A stretch of 64,000 nucleotides of DNA from Faecalibacterium sp. An122 (GCF_002160895.1 NZ_NFLL01000010.1:32721-96720), one strand, 5' to 3'; numbered from the stretch's first letter, positions 1-8,455 are shown. Made by a program: numbers and translations. The notes: generated from the letters alone by a model not told the origin.

Positions 1-1
1 G

Positions 2-1867
2 GACTATTCCCGCGAGGGGACCCGGCTGCGCCTGTGGGCCCCCACAGCGGAACAGGTCATGGTCAACCTCTACCGTCAGGGGGACAAGGGTTTCTGCATC
101 GGTTCCCTCGCCATGGAGCGGCGGGAACACGGCTGCTGGACCATCTACCTGCCCGGGGACCAGCACGGGATGTACTATACGTTCTCGGTGCGGGTCAACG
201 GCCAGATCCGGGAAACCGGGGACCCCTACGCCCGGGCGGCGGGGGTCAACGGCCTGCGCAGCATGATTGTGGATCTGCGCCGCACCGATCCTTCCGGCTG
301 GCAGTTTGACCGCCGGCCGGTGATCCCGCCTTCCCGGCGGGTGATCTGGGAGGTCAGCGTCCGGGATTTTTCCTGGGACCCCAACGGCGGGTTTGCCCGG
401 CCCTGGCGGGGCAAATATCTGGCCTTCACCCAGGAGGGCACCACCCTGGCGGGGGACAACGTCTTTCCCACCGGGCTGAATTACCTGCGCCGCCTGGGAG
501 TGACCTACATCCAGCTGATGCCGGTGTTTGATTTCGGCAGCGTGGACGAGGCCCGGCCCCTCCGGCTTCAGTACAACTGGGGCTATGACCCCACCAACTA
601 TAATATTCCCGAGGGCAGCTACTCCACCGACCCCTATCACGGGGAGGTGCGGATTCATGAGTTCAAACAGATGGTGGCGGCCCTCCACAAGGCGGGATTC
701 GGCGTGGTGATGGACGTGGTGTACAATCACATGTACCGCCACGAAAACGTCCTGAACAACACGGTGCCCTACTATTTTTTCCGCCAGAATCCCGACGGCA
801 CCTTCTCCAACGGCAGCGGCTGCGGGTGTGAGTTCTGCTGCGAGCGGCCCATGGCCCGCCGCTATATGATTGACTCCATCCTCTACTGGGCCAGAGAATA
901 CCACATCGACGGCTTCCGGTTTGACCTGATGGGCCTGTTTGACGTGGAGACCATGAACGAAATCCGGGCCGCCCTGGACAGACTGCCCCGGGGCAAGGAG
1001 ATTCTGATGTACGGCGAGCCCTGGCAGGGCGGCCAGAGCATGCTGCGCCGGTACGAGGCCAACAAGGCCAACCTGCAGATGCTCAGCACCCGCATCGGCG
1101 TGTTCAGCGACGACACCCGGGACGCCATCAAGGGCAACTGCTTTGACGCCCGGGACCCTGGCTATGTGGAGGGTAAACAGGGGGCTTTCTGGGATATCGG
1201 CGCGGCGGTGGGGGCCTGGTGCCTCCACGACCGGGTGAATCCCCGGGCTCCCAGCCAGATCATCAGCTATGTGTCGGCCCATGATAACCTGACCCTCTGG
1301 GATAAGCTGATGGCGGTCCGGTTCAAAAAACCCGACTACAACGCCAGCCCCGACGTGATTGTGGCCCAGAACCGGCTGGCGGCGGGGATTTATCTGACCT
1401 GCATGGGCACGCCCTTTATGCAGGCCGGCGAGGAATTCGCCCGCACCAAAAAGGGCATCAAGGACAGCTACCGCTCCCCTGCCTCCATCAACCAGCTGGA
1501 CTGGAGCCGGGCGGCCAGTTTCCATGGCCTGGTGGACTATTACCGGGGGCTCATCGCCCTGCGGGCCCGGTTCCCCCGGCTGGGGGACGGCAAACTGGAG
1601 AGCGCCCACGCCGTCGAATTCTTCTCCCTGGAGCCGCCCCTGGAGGGGTGGCATCTGGAGGCCGCCGACGGCGACGGCGCCGCCTGGCCTGAAATCGCCG
1701 TGTTCTATAACCCCACCGGCAGCGAGGCCACCGTTTCCCTGCCCGAGGGCCGGTGGCGGCTGCTGTGCGACGGCGTTTCCTCCAGTCTGTGGCGGGGCGG
1801 CGAAATCATCCGCACCGGCAGCACCGTCCTGCTTCCCTACAGTGCAACCATCCTGGGCGCAGTCTGA
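2..1867 (+). CDS. pulA: Type I pullulanase (glycogen/starch debranching enzyme), 5' end cut by window edge
   Basis: GH13 debranching enzyme that hydrolyses alpha-1,6 branches of pullulan, glycogen or amylopectin products. The frame is open from base 2, and the first visible residues (RLRLWAPTAEQVMVNLY) look like a CBM48-type N-terminal domain, so the real start lies upstream and the ATG at 59 is internal. The type I pullulanase signature YNWGYDP is near base 580, followed by catalytic-region motifs GFRFDLMG (nucleophile Asp), YGEPW (acid/base Glu) and SAHDNLT (transition-state Asp). A beta-sandwich tail ends at a TGA at 1865. About 620 residues are visible; roughly 100 N-terminal residues are probably missing compared with B. 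subtilis AmyX-type enzymes. No signal peptide can be judged. Likely cytoplasmic glycogen or maltodextrin use. Confidence 0.93.
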   Translation, partial: DYSREGTRLRLWAPTAEQVMVNLYRQGDKGFCIGSLAMERREHGCWTIYLPGDQHGMYYTFSVRVNGQIRETGDPYARAAGVNGLRSMIVDLRRTDPSGWQFDRRPVIPPSRRVIWEVSVRDFSWDPNGGFARPWRGKYLAFTQEGTTLAGDNVFPTGLNYLRRLGVTYIQLMPVFDFGSVDEARPLRLQYNWGYDPTNYNIPEGSYSTDPYHGEVRIHEFKQMVAALHKAGFGVVMDVVYNHMYRHENVLNNTVPYYFFRQNPDGTFSNGSGCGCEFCCERPMARRYMIDSILYWAREYHIDGFRFDLMGLFDVETMNEIRAALDRLPRGKEILMYGEPWQGGQSMLRRYEANKANLQMLSTRIGVFSDDTRDAIKGNCFDARDPGYVEGKQGAFWDIGAAVGAWCLHDRVNPRAPSQIISYVSAHDNLTLWDKLMAVRFKKPDYNASPDVIVAQNRLAAGIYLTCMGTPFMQAGEEFARTKKGIKDSYRSPASINQLDWSRAASFHGLVDYYRGLIALRARFPRLGDGKLESAHAVEFFSLEPPLEGWHLEAADGDGAAWPEIAVFYNPTGSEATVSLPEGRWRLLCDGVSSSLWRGGEIIRTGSTVLLPYSATILGAV

Positions 1868-1904
1868 GGGCGCCCTTCTCCCCTTGTGCGCCCCTGCCCC
1901 ATTG

Positions 1905-1945
1905 AAAAAAGCCCCGCATCTTGCTGAGAGGATGCGGGGCTTTTT
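1905..1945. terminator. Bidirectional rho-independent terminator between pulA and brnQ
   Basis: Perfect 10-bp arms GCCCCGCATC / GATGCGGGGC (1911-1920 and 1931-1940) flanked by A6 on the left and T5 on the right. It can therefore stop pulA from the left and the convergent brnQ from the right. Confidence 0.9.
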
Positions 1946-1957
1946 GACGTTTTCAGA

Positions 1958-3307
1958 TCAGGCGCGGGCCGGACGCAGGAAGTGGAGGGCCAGGCCGACG
2001 GCCAGGCCCACCGCGGCGGGACAAACCCAGCCCAGACCCAGGGTGAACAGGGGCAGATACTGTCCGACGGCCTCCAGGAAAGGTTTCAGGCCCAGAGCGG
2101 TCTGGGCCCCGGCGGGCAGGGCGTGAAGGAAGTCCACCACCGCCGCCGGCAAAGTAAAGGCGGTGACGCAGGCGTAAACCCGCTGGTCGTTGCCGAACAG
2201 GCCCCCGGCCAGGGACAGCAGAATCAGGGTGATGGCCAACGGATACAGGAACATCAGCACCGGCGTGGCCCAGGCCAGAATGGTTTCCAGGCCAAAGTTG
2301 GCAGCTCCCAGAGAGAACAGCGAGAAGCCCACCGCCCAGACCCGGTAGGACGGGCCCTTGGGGAACAGGGCGCAGAAGGTCTCGGAACAGCTGGTGATGA
2401 GGCCCACGGCGGTTTTCAGGCAGGCAAAGGTGACGGTGACCGCCAGCAGCACCGCCCCAAAGGAGCCGAAATAGTGCTGTGCCATGGTGAGGAGCACCTC
2501 GCCGCCGTTGGAGGCGGTGGGATAGAGGGCCCGGGTCTGGGCGCCGGCCACCGCCACCGCCAGATAAATGACCCCCATCAGGCCGCAGCCCAGGCAGCCC
2601 GCCAGGACGGTGTTGGCGGCGATGGCTCCCGGCTCGGTGACGCCCAGGTCCCGGATGACGTTGACCACCACAATGCCGAAGGCCAGCCCGGCCAGGGCGT
2701 CCATGGTGTTGTAGCCTTCCAGAAAGCCGCTGACAAAGGCGGACTGGGCATAGCTGCCCTCGGGCGGCAGGTCGGCGATGGGGCCCATGGGCTGGACCAG
2801 AGCGGTCACCAGCAGAATGGCCAGGCAGATCAGAAACAGGGGGTTCAAAACCTTGCCCACCCAGGTGAGGATCTTGCCCGGCCGAAGAGAAAACCACAGC
2901 ACCGCAGCGAAAAACACCAGGGAGAACACCACCAGAGCACCCTGGGAGCCCTGCCCGCCCAGAGCGGGCACCACGCCCACCTCAAAGGGGACGGTGGCGC
3001 ACCGGGGAATGGCGAAGAAAGGCCCGATGGTCAGATACAGCAGGCAGGTGAAAAACAGGCCGTAGGGCTTGCCCACACGGCTGGAAAGAGAGGCCAGGCC
3101 GTCGCACCGGCTGATGCCCAGAGCGGCGACGCCCAGCAGAGGCAGGCCCACGCCGGTGATCAGCAGGCCGGCCGATGCGGTCAGGACGCTGCCGCCGGCC
3201 AGCTGGCCCATGGACGCGGGAAAAATCAGGTTGCCCGCGCCAAAGAACAACCCGAACAGCATACTGCCCACCGCCGCCAGCTGGCGGAAAGAAAGGTTCT
3301 TTTTCAT
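1958..3307 (-). CDS. brnQ: Branched-chain amino acid:cation symporter (LIVCS family, BrnQ)
   Basis: Membrane carrier that imports leucine, isoleucine and valine with Na+ or H+. The 449-residue protein has the family's usual length, about 12 hydrophobic segments, and the N-terminal LIVCS pattern with GAGNLIFPASMGQLAGG close to the start. I chose the ATG at 3307 (MKKNLSFRQL) because AGAAGGTG lies 8 nt upstream; an in-frame ATG six codons earlier has no ribosome site. It stands alone, convergent with pulA and ending at their shared terminator. Upstream lies the repeat cluster 3386-4089, so its promoter must be within about 80 bp or inside the repeat. No T-box or leucine-type leader was recognised. 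Confidence 0.93.
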   Translation of the reverse strand: MKKNLSFRQLAAVGSMLFGLFFGAGNLIFPASMGQLAGGSVLTASAGLLITGVGLPLLGVAALGISRCDGLASLSSRVGKPYGLFFTCLLYLTIGPFFAIPRCATVPFEVGVVPALGGQGSQGALVVFSLVFFAAVLWFSLRPGKILTWVGKVLNPLFLICLAILLVTALVQPMGPIADLPPEGSYAQSAFVSGFLEGYNTMDALAGLAFGIVVVNVIRDLGVTEPGAIAANTVLAGCLGCGLMGVIYLAVAVAGAQTRALYPTASNGGEVLLTMAQHYFGSFGAVLLAVTVTFACLKTAVGLITSCSETFCALFPKGPSYRVWAVGFSLFSLGAANFGLETILAWATPVLMFLYPLAITLILLSLAGGLFGNDQRVYACVTAFTLPAAVVDFLHALPAGAQTALGLKPFLEAVGQYLPLFTLGLGWVCPAAVGLAVGLALHFLRPARA

Positions 3308-3385
3308 CCAAACACCTTCTGTCATGGTATTCTATTTCTTTCATGATAACATACTTAAACATGAAAGTACACATCCTTTTTCTTG

Positions 3386-3545
3386 ATCCTTTTTCTTGAA
3401 AGAAAAAGGATGCAAAAAGAACTTCACTGGGTACCATGCACTCTCCGGGTCTCCGAAGGTTCCGCGGGGCCGTTACGCTCCTGCTCGTTTGCTGCGTTCG
3501 GGGCTGTGCCCCGGTACGATGCAAAGTCTTTTTGCAACCTGGTTT
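3386..3545 (+). repeat. Dispersed hairpin-capped repeat, copy A1 (partial)
   Basis: Begins with a 26-bp near-perfect palindrome (ATCCTTTTTCTT / AAGAAAAAGGAT, 3386-3411). The 13 bp before it duplicate its left arm. The core GGTACCATGCACTCTCCGG, the GGGTCTCCGAAGGTTCCGCG block and the ending GGTACGATGCAAAG are shared with the copies at 4.0, 15.2, 42.8 and 62.2 kb. Short apparent reading frames inside it are repeat sequence, not genes. Confidence 0.8.
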
Positions 3546-3690
3546 CTCTTTTTCAGAAAAGGCGTTCACTGGGTACCATGTACTCTGGCCGCTCTTTATA
3601 GGGTGACAGAGGGTTGCAGACTGTGCCGCACTCACGTTGGGTCCGGGCTGTGCCCGGGTACGATGCAAGGCCCGGCATAGCCCGATTTTA
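3546..3690 (+). repeat. Dispersed repeat, copy A2 (variant body)
   Basis: Second head-to-tail unit directly after A1. It has a decayed hairpin (CTCTTTTTCAGAAAAGG), then CACTGGGTACCATGTACTCT and a CTCTTTATAGGGTGACAG segment. This variant segment is shared with the copy at 14.8-15.2 kb rather than with A1. It ends with GGGTACGATGCAAGG. Confidence 0.75.
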
Positions 3691-3699
3691 CCCAGCGGC

Positions 3700-4089
3700 C
3701 GGGCTCAGGCTCGCTCCCGGCGTTTGTTCCTCTTGCGCTTAGTCGGTTTTTCGGCGCACCACGGTGGGGGGCTTGCAAAAACTGAAGCACTGCTCCGGGT
3801 TGCCGTTACCCAAATTTTCTGCGCCGGATGCAGTCCGCTTGAAAATTTGGACGGCGGCCCCTGCTCCGCCTCGGCTGCGCAGCCAAATACAGCCCCCTGT
3901 TTTACAGCATTCTTTAGTACGCTTCGTACTCTAAATCCCGGGCTACACTCAAGTTTGCATCGTACCGTGCCGCAGGCACAAACGCCGGGAGAGAGCTTGG
4001 AACATAACGGCCCCGCGGAACCTTCGGAGACCCGGAAAGTGTATGGTACCCAGTAAAGCTTTTTGCCAAGCTTTTTCTCGAAAAAGCGG
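3700..4089 (-). repeat. Dispersed hairpin-capped repeat, copy B (long form, inverted relative to A1/A2)
   Basis: The hairpin GCTTTTTCTCGAAAAAGC (4070-4087) is at the high-coordinate end, so the unit reads on the minus strand. It shares the GGAAAGTGTATGGTACC core and also the long body (segments such as CTCTTGCGCTTAGTCGGTTT and CTGCTCCGCCTCGGCTGCG) with the 62.2 kb copy. Together with A1/A2 it fills nearly all of the 986-base gap between brnQ and the transketolase genes. Confidence 0.75.
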
Positions 4090-4166
4090 AAGGAGGGCAA
4101 TTTCCACAAAAAAGGCGCGACTGCGGCACAAAATTCCCCTCTGCTGTACATTTTGACAAAATCATC

Positions 4167-4195
4167 TTGACCTTTCCGGGCAGAATAGATAATAT
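4167..4195 (+). promoter_or_regulatory. Sigma-A-type promoter for the transketolase genes
   Basis: TTGACC (4167), 17-bp spacer, TAATAT (4190). It lies about 100 bp before the first transketolase start and just outside repeat copy B. Confidence 0.65.
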
Positions 4196-4293
4196 TAAGT
4201 TGGAATACAGCGTGTCTCCGGCATTCCGGCATCAGTGCTCATGATGTATCTACCCATCCAGGAGACGAACCAGTGCAAATGGAAGGACGATCT

Positions 4294-5148
4294 ATGACAA
4301 ACGCAGAAAAACTTGCCCTGCAAAAACACGCCTGCCATATTCGGATCGGCGTGATCGAGAGCACCCACAGTGCCAAATGCGGCCATCCCGGCGGCAGCCT
4401 GTCCATCGCAGAGGTGCTGTCCTTTTTGTACTTCCGGGAAATGCGGGTGGACCCCGCCAACCCTGCCTGGCCTGAGCGGGACCGCCTGGTCCTCTCCAAG
4501 GGCCACGCAGCGCCGGCCCTCTACTCTGCTCTGGCCGAGCGCGGTTTCTTCCCCACCGAGGAGCTTTTGACCCTGCGCCATATGGGCAGCCGCCTGCAGG
4601 GCCATCCCAATATGAACACGGTCCCTGGCGTGGATATGTCCACCGGCAGCCTGGGCCAGGGTATTTCCGCTGCCTGCGGCATGGCTCTGGGCGCCAAGGT
4701 CAAGGGCCTGGACGACGTGCGCGTCTACGCCATCGTCGGCGACGGCGAGATCGAGGAGGGCGAGTGCTGGGAGGCTTTCATGTTCGCCTCTCACTACAAG
4801 CTGGATAACCTCTGCGTGTTCCTGGACCTGAATCACCTGCAGATTGACGGCGCCATCGAGAAGGTCATGAACAGCGCGCCCCAGGACAAAAAGCTGGAGG
4901 CCTTTGGCTTCAACGTGCTGTCCATCGACGGCCATGACTATGACCAGATCGAGGCCGCCGTGGAGGCGTTCCACGCCGAAAAGGGCCGCCCCACCTTCAT
5001 TATCCTCAACACCACCAAGGGCAAAGGCGTCTCGTATATGGAGAACGACGCCGACTGGCACGGCAAAGCCCCTGGCGACGCCGACTATGCCACCGCGATG
5101 GACGAGCTGAAGGCCGCTCTGGCCCAGCTGGAAAAGGAGGAGGGCTAA
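4294..5148 (+). CDS. Transketolase, N-terminal (thiamine diphosphate-binding) subunit
   Basis: First half of a split transketolase, which moves two-carbon units between sugar phosphates in the non-oxidative pentose phosphate pathway. The 284 residues contain the TPP-binding block: H-S-A-K-x-G-H-P-G-G near residue 30, SKGHAAPALY near 70, and the GDGEIEEGECWEA motif for Mg/TPP near 150, followed by DLNHLQIDG. ATG 4294 is preferred over the in-frame ATG at 4273 because GGAAGGA lies 7 nt before it. It is followed after a single base by the C-terminal subunit, so the two are surely co-translated. Some split enzymes of this type act on other sugars (DXS- or ketolase-like), so the exact substrate is inferred. 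Confidence 0.93.
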   Translation: MTNAEKLALQKHACHIRIGVIESTHSAKCGHPGGSLSIAEVLSFLYFREMRVDPANPAWPERDRLVLSKGHAAPALYSALAERGFFPTEELLTLRHMGSRLQGHPNMNTVPGVDMSTGSLGQGISAACGMALGAKVKGLDDVRVYAIVGDGEIEEGECWEAFMFASHYKLDNLCVFLDLNHLQIDGAIEKVMNSAPQDKKLEAFGFNVLSIDGHDYDQIEAAVEAFHAEKGRPTFIILNTTKGKGVSYMENDADWHGKAPGDADYATAMDELKAALAQLEKEEG

Positions 5149-5149
5149 T

Positions 5150-6094
5150 ATGGCAGAAGTAAAGAAGATCGCCACCCGCGACAGCTATGGCGCTACCCTC
5201 CGGGAGCTGGCCGCCGAGCATCCCGACCTGGTGGTGCTGGACGCCGACCTCTCGGCCGCCACCCGCACCTCCATGTTCCAGTCGGTGGCTCCCGACCGGT
5301 TCTTTGACTGCGGCATCGCCGAGGCCAACATGATCGGCGTGGCAGCTGGCCTATCCACCATGGGCATGACCCCCTTTGTGTCCAGCTTCGCCATGTTTGC
5401 CGCCGCCCGCGCCTTTGAGCAGATTCTCAACTCCATCGCCTACCCCCGCCTGAACGTCAAGATTGGCGCTTCCCACGGCGGCATCTCGGTGGGCGAGGAC
5501 GGCGCATCCCACCAGTGCTGCGAGGACTTCGCCCTGATGCGTTCCCTCCCCGGCATGACCGTGATCTGCCCCTCCGACGACATCGAGGCCCGGGCTGCCG
5601 TCCGCGCCGCCTACGAGATGAAGGGCCCGGTCTACCTGCGGTTTGGCCGTCTGGCTGTCCCCGTGTTCCATGACCCCGACAACTATACCTTCACCATCGG
5701 CAAGGGCGAGAAGATCACCGACGGCAACGACATCGCCATCATCGCCACCGGCCTGGAGGTCAATGAGGCCCGCATCGCGGCCGAACATCTGGCCGAGCAG
5801 GGCATCAGCGCCCGGGTGCTGAACATCCACACCATCAAGCCCTTGGACGAGGAGCTGATCCTGGAGGCCGCCCGCGACTGCGGCCGGGTCATCACCTGCG
5901 AGGAGCACAGCGTCATCGGCGGCCTGGGTGAGGCTGTCTGCTCGCTGCTCAGCGAGAAGTACCCTGTTCCTGTCCGCCGCATCGGCGTGCAGGACTGCTT
6001 CGCCTGCTCCGGCCCCGCATGGGACCTGATCCACGCCTTCGGCCTGGATGCAGCCACCATCGAAAAGACGGCCCACGAAATGCTGGGCCGCTGA
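5150..6094 (+). CDS. Transketolase, C-terminal (pyrimidine-binding and C) subunit
   Basis: Second half of the split transketolase, 314 residues, carrying the pyrimidine domain (DADLSAATRTSMF, the catalytic Glu in CGIAEANMIGVAAGL) and the C-terminal domain from about residue 190 (DGNDIAIIATGLEVNEA ... EEHSVIGGLG). It starts one base after the stop of the N-terminal subunit. The pair forms the active heterotetramer in known split enzymes. The operon ends here at the terminator at 6122. Confidence 0.94.
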   Translation: MAEVKKIATRDSYGATLRELAAEHPDLVVLDADLSAATRTSMFQSVAPDRFFDCGIAEANMIGVAAGLSTMGMTPFVSSFAMFAAARAFEQILNSIAYPRLNVKIGASHGGISVGEDGASHQCCEDFALMRSLPGMTVICPSDDIEARAAVRAAYEMKGPVYLRFGRLAVPVFHDPDNYTFTIGKGEKITDGNDIAIIATGLEVNEARIAAEHLAEQGISARVLNIHTIKPLDEELILEAARDCGRVITCEEHSVIGGLGEAVCSLLSEKYPVPVRRIGVQDCFACSGPAWDLIHAFGLDAATIEKTAHEMLGR

Positions 6095-6121
6095 TCCCTC
6101 ACCGGACAAAAAGCAAAACCA

Positions 6122-6155
6122 AGAGCCGGCGCAGATTTCTGCGCCGGCTCTTTTT
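6122..6155 (+). terminator. Rho-independent terminator of the transketolase operon
   Basis: Arms GAGCCGGCGCAG / CTGCGCCGGCTC are perfectly complementary with a short ATTT loop, followed by T5 at 6151. Confidence 0.92.
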
Positions 6156-6237
6156 GCGCTGGCGGCCCCGGCCCGGCCGCCCGAAAGGGTGTCCCGCGGC
6201 AGGGCTCCCAAAGGTCAAATCCCAAAATGGCATAGCA

Positions 6238-6275
6238 AAAGCGGCGCGCCCGGAGGAATGGGCGCGCCGCTTTGA
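6238..6275 (-). terminator. Rho-independent terminator of trxA
   Basis: Arms AAGCGGCGCGCC / GGCGCGCCGCTT around GGAGGAATG. On the minus strand it is followed by TTTTGCT. It lies about 25 bp after the trxA stop. Confidence 0.75.
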
Positions 6276-6298
6276 TTTGTTGTTTCAGGTCCTATCTC

Positions 6299-6610
6299 TT
6301 ACACATCCAGCAGGGCCAGGACGCCGGCCTTGGGACGGGAACCCACAGACTGGTTCACCAGTTTGCCGTTCTTGAACACCAGCAGAGTGGGGATGCTCAT
6401 GACGCCGAACTGAGCGGCCAGGTCGGGCTGCTCGTCTACATTCACCTTGCCGACCTTGACGTCGGGGCGCTCATCTGCCACCTGGTCCACAATGGGGGAC
6501 AGCATCCGACAGGGGCCGCACCAGGTTGCCCAGAAGTCCAGCAGGACGGGCTTGTCGCTCTGCAGCACCTCGCTGTTAAAGTTCTCTTTGGTAATGGTCA
6601 CAACAGACAT
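6299..6610 (-). CDS. trxA: Thioredoxin
   Basis: Small cytoplasmic thiol-disulfide oxidoreductase of 103 residues, the usual length. The redox site is W30-C-G-P-C34 in DFWATWCGPC, the buried Asp is D25, and the cis-proline is in the SIPTLLVF segment. The ribosome site GGGAGG lies upstream of ATG 6610 on the minus strand. Monocistronic, with its own terminator; a TATACT -10-like box is near 6669 on the minus strand but the -35 is weak. No thioredoxin reductase gene is adjacent. Confidence 0.97.
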   Translation of the reverse strand: MSVVTITKENFNSEVLQSDKPVLLDFWATWCGPCRMLSPIVDQVADERPDVKVGKVNVDEQPDLAAQFGVMSIPTLLVFKNGKLVNQSVGSRPKAGVLALLDV

Positions 6611-6725
6611 CTTTTTCTACCTCCCACATTTCAGTTTGCGCTGTGCGCGGTTCGTTTTTTCTGAGCTTAGTATAGCCCAGACGGGGCGGTTCTTTCCGTA
6701 ACTGCGTCACCGAAAAAAAGACCCT

Positions 6726-6763
6726 AAAAAAACACGCGCCTTGCCGTCAAAAGGCCAGGCGCG
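6726..6763 (-). terminator. Rho-independent terminator reading on the minus strand, no gene assigned
   Basis: Stem CGCGCCTTGCC (6735-6745) with GGCCAGGCGCG (6753-6763), one mismatch, followed on the minus strand by a run of seven T. No minus-strand gene lies just upstream of it, so it could end a short transcript started near 6790 or simply insulate trxA from the GntR region. Confidence 0.65.
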
Positions 6764-6768
6764 GAAGT

Positions 6769-6782
6769 CTTGTTTATACAAG
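6769..6782. promoter_or_regulatory. 14-bp dyad, candidate GntR/UTRA operator
   Basis: CTTGTTTATACAAG is a CTTGT/ACAAG inverted repeat. It resembles the TTGTATATACAA type of site bound by TreR-like GntR regulators, and such a regulator is encoded 230 bp downstream. A second ACTTGT lies inside the regulator's promoter region at 6901. Inference only. Confidence 0.4.
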
Positions 6783-6874
6783 GATATAAAGCTATATATA
6801 GCACACATGTGCACACAAGTCAAGAGAAAATAAGATTTTTTCTCACTTTTTGGCATGGCGCACAAAATTGCGGG

Positions 6875-6903
6875 TTGATTTTTGCAAGTTTTTGCTGTAA
6901 ACT
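6875..6903 (+). promoter_or_regulatory. Promoter of the GntR-family regulator
   Basis: TTGATT (6875), 17-bp spacer, TAAACT (6898). The -10 is embedded in a direct repeat of GTAAACT (6897 and 6911), a possible autoregulatory site. Confidence 0.55.
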
Positions 6904-7011
6904 TGTAACAGTAAACTAGCGGGTTTGACGCCTCATCCGCTTTTTGAAATTTCCGGCGGACCAACAGTCTGTTCGCCGGCGCCCAGGCAGGCAGCAGAGA
7001 GGAAGACCTTT

Positions 7012-7746
7012 ATGCCCCGTTCCAAATTTGGTGATATCTACCGCGACTTAAAAACCAAGATTGAAGATGGCGAGTACCCCTACCAGTCCCTTGTCCCGTC
7101 CGAAAATACCCTCGTGTCGGTGTACGGGTGCTCCCGCAACACGGTGCGGCGGGCTCTGGCTGGCCTGATCGAGGCCGGCTATGTCCAGCCCATCCAGGGC
7201 AAGGGGGTGCGTGTGCTCTACCGACCCGCCGCCAAGGCTCCCTTCACCCTGGGGCGGATGGAGAGTTTTCACGACACGGCGGTCCGCTGCCGCACCCACT
7301 ATGAAACCCGGGTGGTCCATTTTTCCATGACCCAGACCGACAACGCCCTGGCGGCCGCCAGCGGCTTCCCTGCCCGGATGGACGTCTACCATGTGGAACG
7401 GGTGCGGATCGTGGAGGGCCGGGCCCTGATCCTGGACGTGAGCTATTTCCTGCGGTCGGTGGTGAACACCCTCACCCCCGAGGCCGCCGAACAGTCCATC
7501 TACGCCTATCTGGAAAAGGAGCTGGGCATCCAGATCATGACCAGCAAGCGGACCATCACGGTGGAGCGGGCCACCCCCGCCGACCGGCTGTATCTGGACA
7601 TGGGGAGCTTTGACTGTCTGGCCGTGGTCACCAACCAGGCCTTCAACGCCGACGGCATCCTCTTTGAGTATACGGTCTCCCACTATCACCCGGAGTACTT
7701 CCGCTTTCAGGACACCGCCTGCCGCCGCACCCGTAAAACCGAATAA
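7012..7746 (+). CDS. GntR-family transcriptional regulator with UTRA effector domain (TreR/YvoA type)
   Basis: DNA-binding regulator of 244 residues. The winged helix-turn-helix is at about residues 3-72 (IYRDLKTKIEDGEYPYQSLV, then PSENTLVSVYGCSRNTVRRA), followed by a UTRA small-molecule-binding domain to the end (VERVRIVEGRALILDVSYF, YHPEYFRFQ). ATG 7012 is preceded by GAGGAAG. HutC/TreR-subfamily members usually sense a sugar phosphate or a related metabolite and repress the adjacent uptake genes, but no sugar gene is next to it here. It is followed by a terminator, so it is monocistronic. The ligand is unknown. Confidence 0.9.
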   Translation: MPRSKFGDIYRDLKTKIEDGEYPYQSLVPSENTLVSVYGCSRNTVRRALAGLIEAGYVQPIQGKGVRVLYRPAAKAPFTLGRMESFHDTAVRCRTHYETRVVHFSMTQTDNALAAASGFPARMDVYHVERVRIVEGRALILDVSYFLRSVVNTLTPEAAEQSIYAYLEKELGIQIMTSKRTITVERATPADRLYLDMGSFDCLAVVTNQAFNADGILFEYTVSHYHPEYFRFQDTACRRTRKTE

Positions 7747-7775
7747 GACCGCTTTGCGTCTTTGTGCCATTTGTG

Positions 7776-7819
7776 AAGGAGCCGCTGCGCCCAAAAGCAG
7801 CCGGGCTCCTTTTTGATTT
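7776..7819 (+). terminator. Terminator of the GntR-family gene
   Basis: AAGGAGCC...GCTGC with GCAGCCGGGCTCCTT (imperfect stem) followed by TTTTTGATTTTT. Confidence 0.75.
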
Positions 7820-7838
7820 TTGGGGGCGTGGGGCCGGA

Positions 7839-7867
7839 TTGCTTTCTACCCATTTCTGCGGTATACT
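7839..7867 (+). promoter_or_regulatory. Promoter of the nitroreductase operon
   Basis: TTGCTT (7839), 17-bp spacer, TATACT (7862), 63 bp before the nitroreductase start. Confidence 0.65.
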
Positions 7868-7930
7868 AAACCTATCGGGATGCTGTGGTGCATCCGCCCA
7901 ATTCTTTATAAAAAGGAGGGACTGCTTTTT

Positions 7931-8455
7931 ATGACCAATGAAACCCTTGAGACACTCAAGACCCGGCGCAGCTGCCGTGCCTATAAGCCGGACCAGGTCT
8001 CGGAGGAGGAGCTGAACGCCGTGCTGGAAGCCGGCACCTACGCTCCCACCGCCATGGGCCTGCAGAGCCCCAAAATCGTGGTGATTCAGGACCCCGAAAC
8101 CCGGGCCCTGCTGTCCCGGATGAATGCCGCCGTCATGGGCCGCGAAGGGTCCGACCCCATGTATGGGGCCCCCACCTATCTGCTGGTTCTGGCCGATGCC
8201 GCCCGGCCCACCGCCCAGCAGGACGGCAGCCTGGTGATGGGCAACCTGATGAACGCCGCCGCCAGCCTGGGGCTGGGCAGCTGCTGGATCAACCGCGCCC
8301 GGGAAATGTTTGACTCGGCCGAGGGCAAGGCCCTGCTGACCCGGTGGGGCATCCAGGGCGAATGGCAGGGCGTGGGCTTCTGCATTCTGGGCTACCCTGC
8401 CGCCGATCCCAAGCCCGCCGCCCCCCGCAAAGCCGACTATATCGTCCGGGTATGA
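7931..8455 (+). CDS. Nitroreductase-family flavoprotein
   Basis: FMN-dependent NAD(P)H oxidoreductase-like protein of 174 residues, short but normal for the small single-domain clostridial group. N-terminal FMN-binding block TRRSCRAYKPDQVSEEEL, then APTAMGLQSPKIVV, and the later NLMNAAASLGLGSCWINRAR segment that lines the flavin. The start has AAAGGAGGG upstream. First gene of a short operon; its TGA overlaps the next gene's ATG (ATGA). The physiological substrate is unknown; members reduce nitroaromatics, quinones or iodotyrosine. Confidence 0.9.
   Translation: MTNETLETLKTRRSCRAYKPDQVSEEELNAVLEAGTYAPTAMGLQSPKIVVIQDPETRALLSRMNAAVMGREGSDPMYGAPTYLLVLADAARPTAQQDGSLVMGNLMNAAASLGLGSCWINRAREMFDSAEGKALLTRWGIQGEWQGVGFCILGYPAADPKPAAPRKADYIVRV

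Noticed and set aside
3396..4232. Several 70-175 codon frames inside the repeat cluster
   Set aside because: Their peptides (GTMHSPGLRR, WVPYTFRVSEG types) are translations of the repeat and recur in different frames at other copies.
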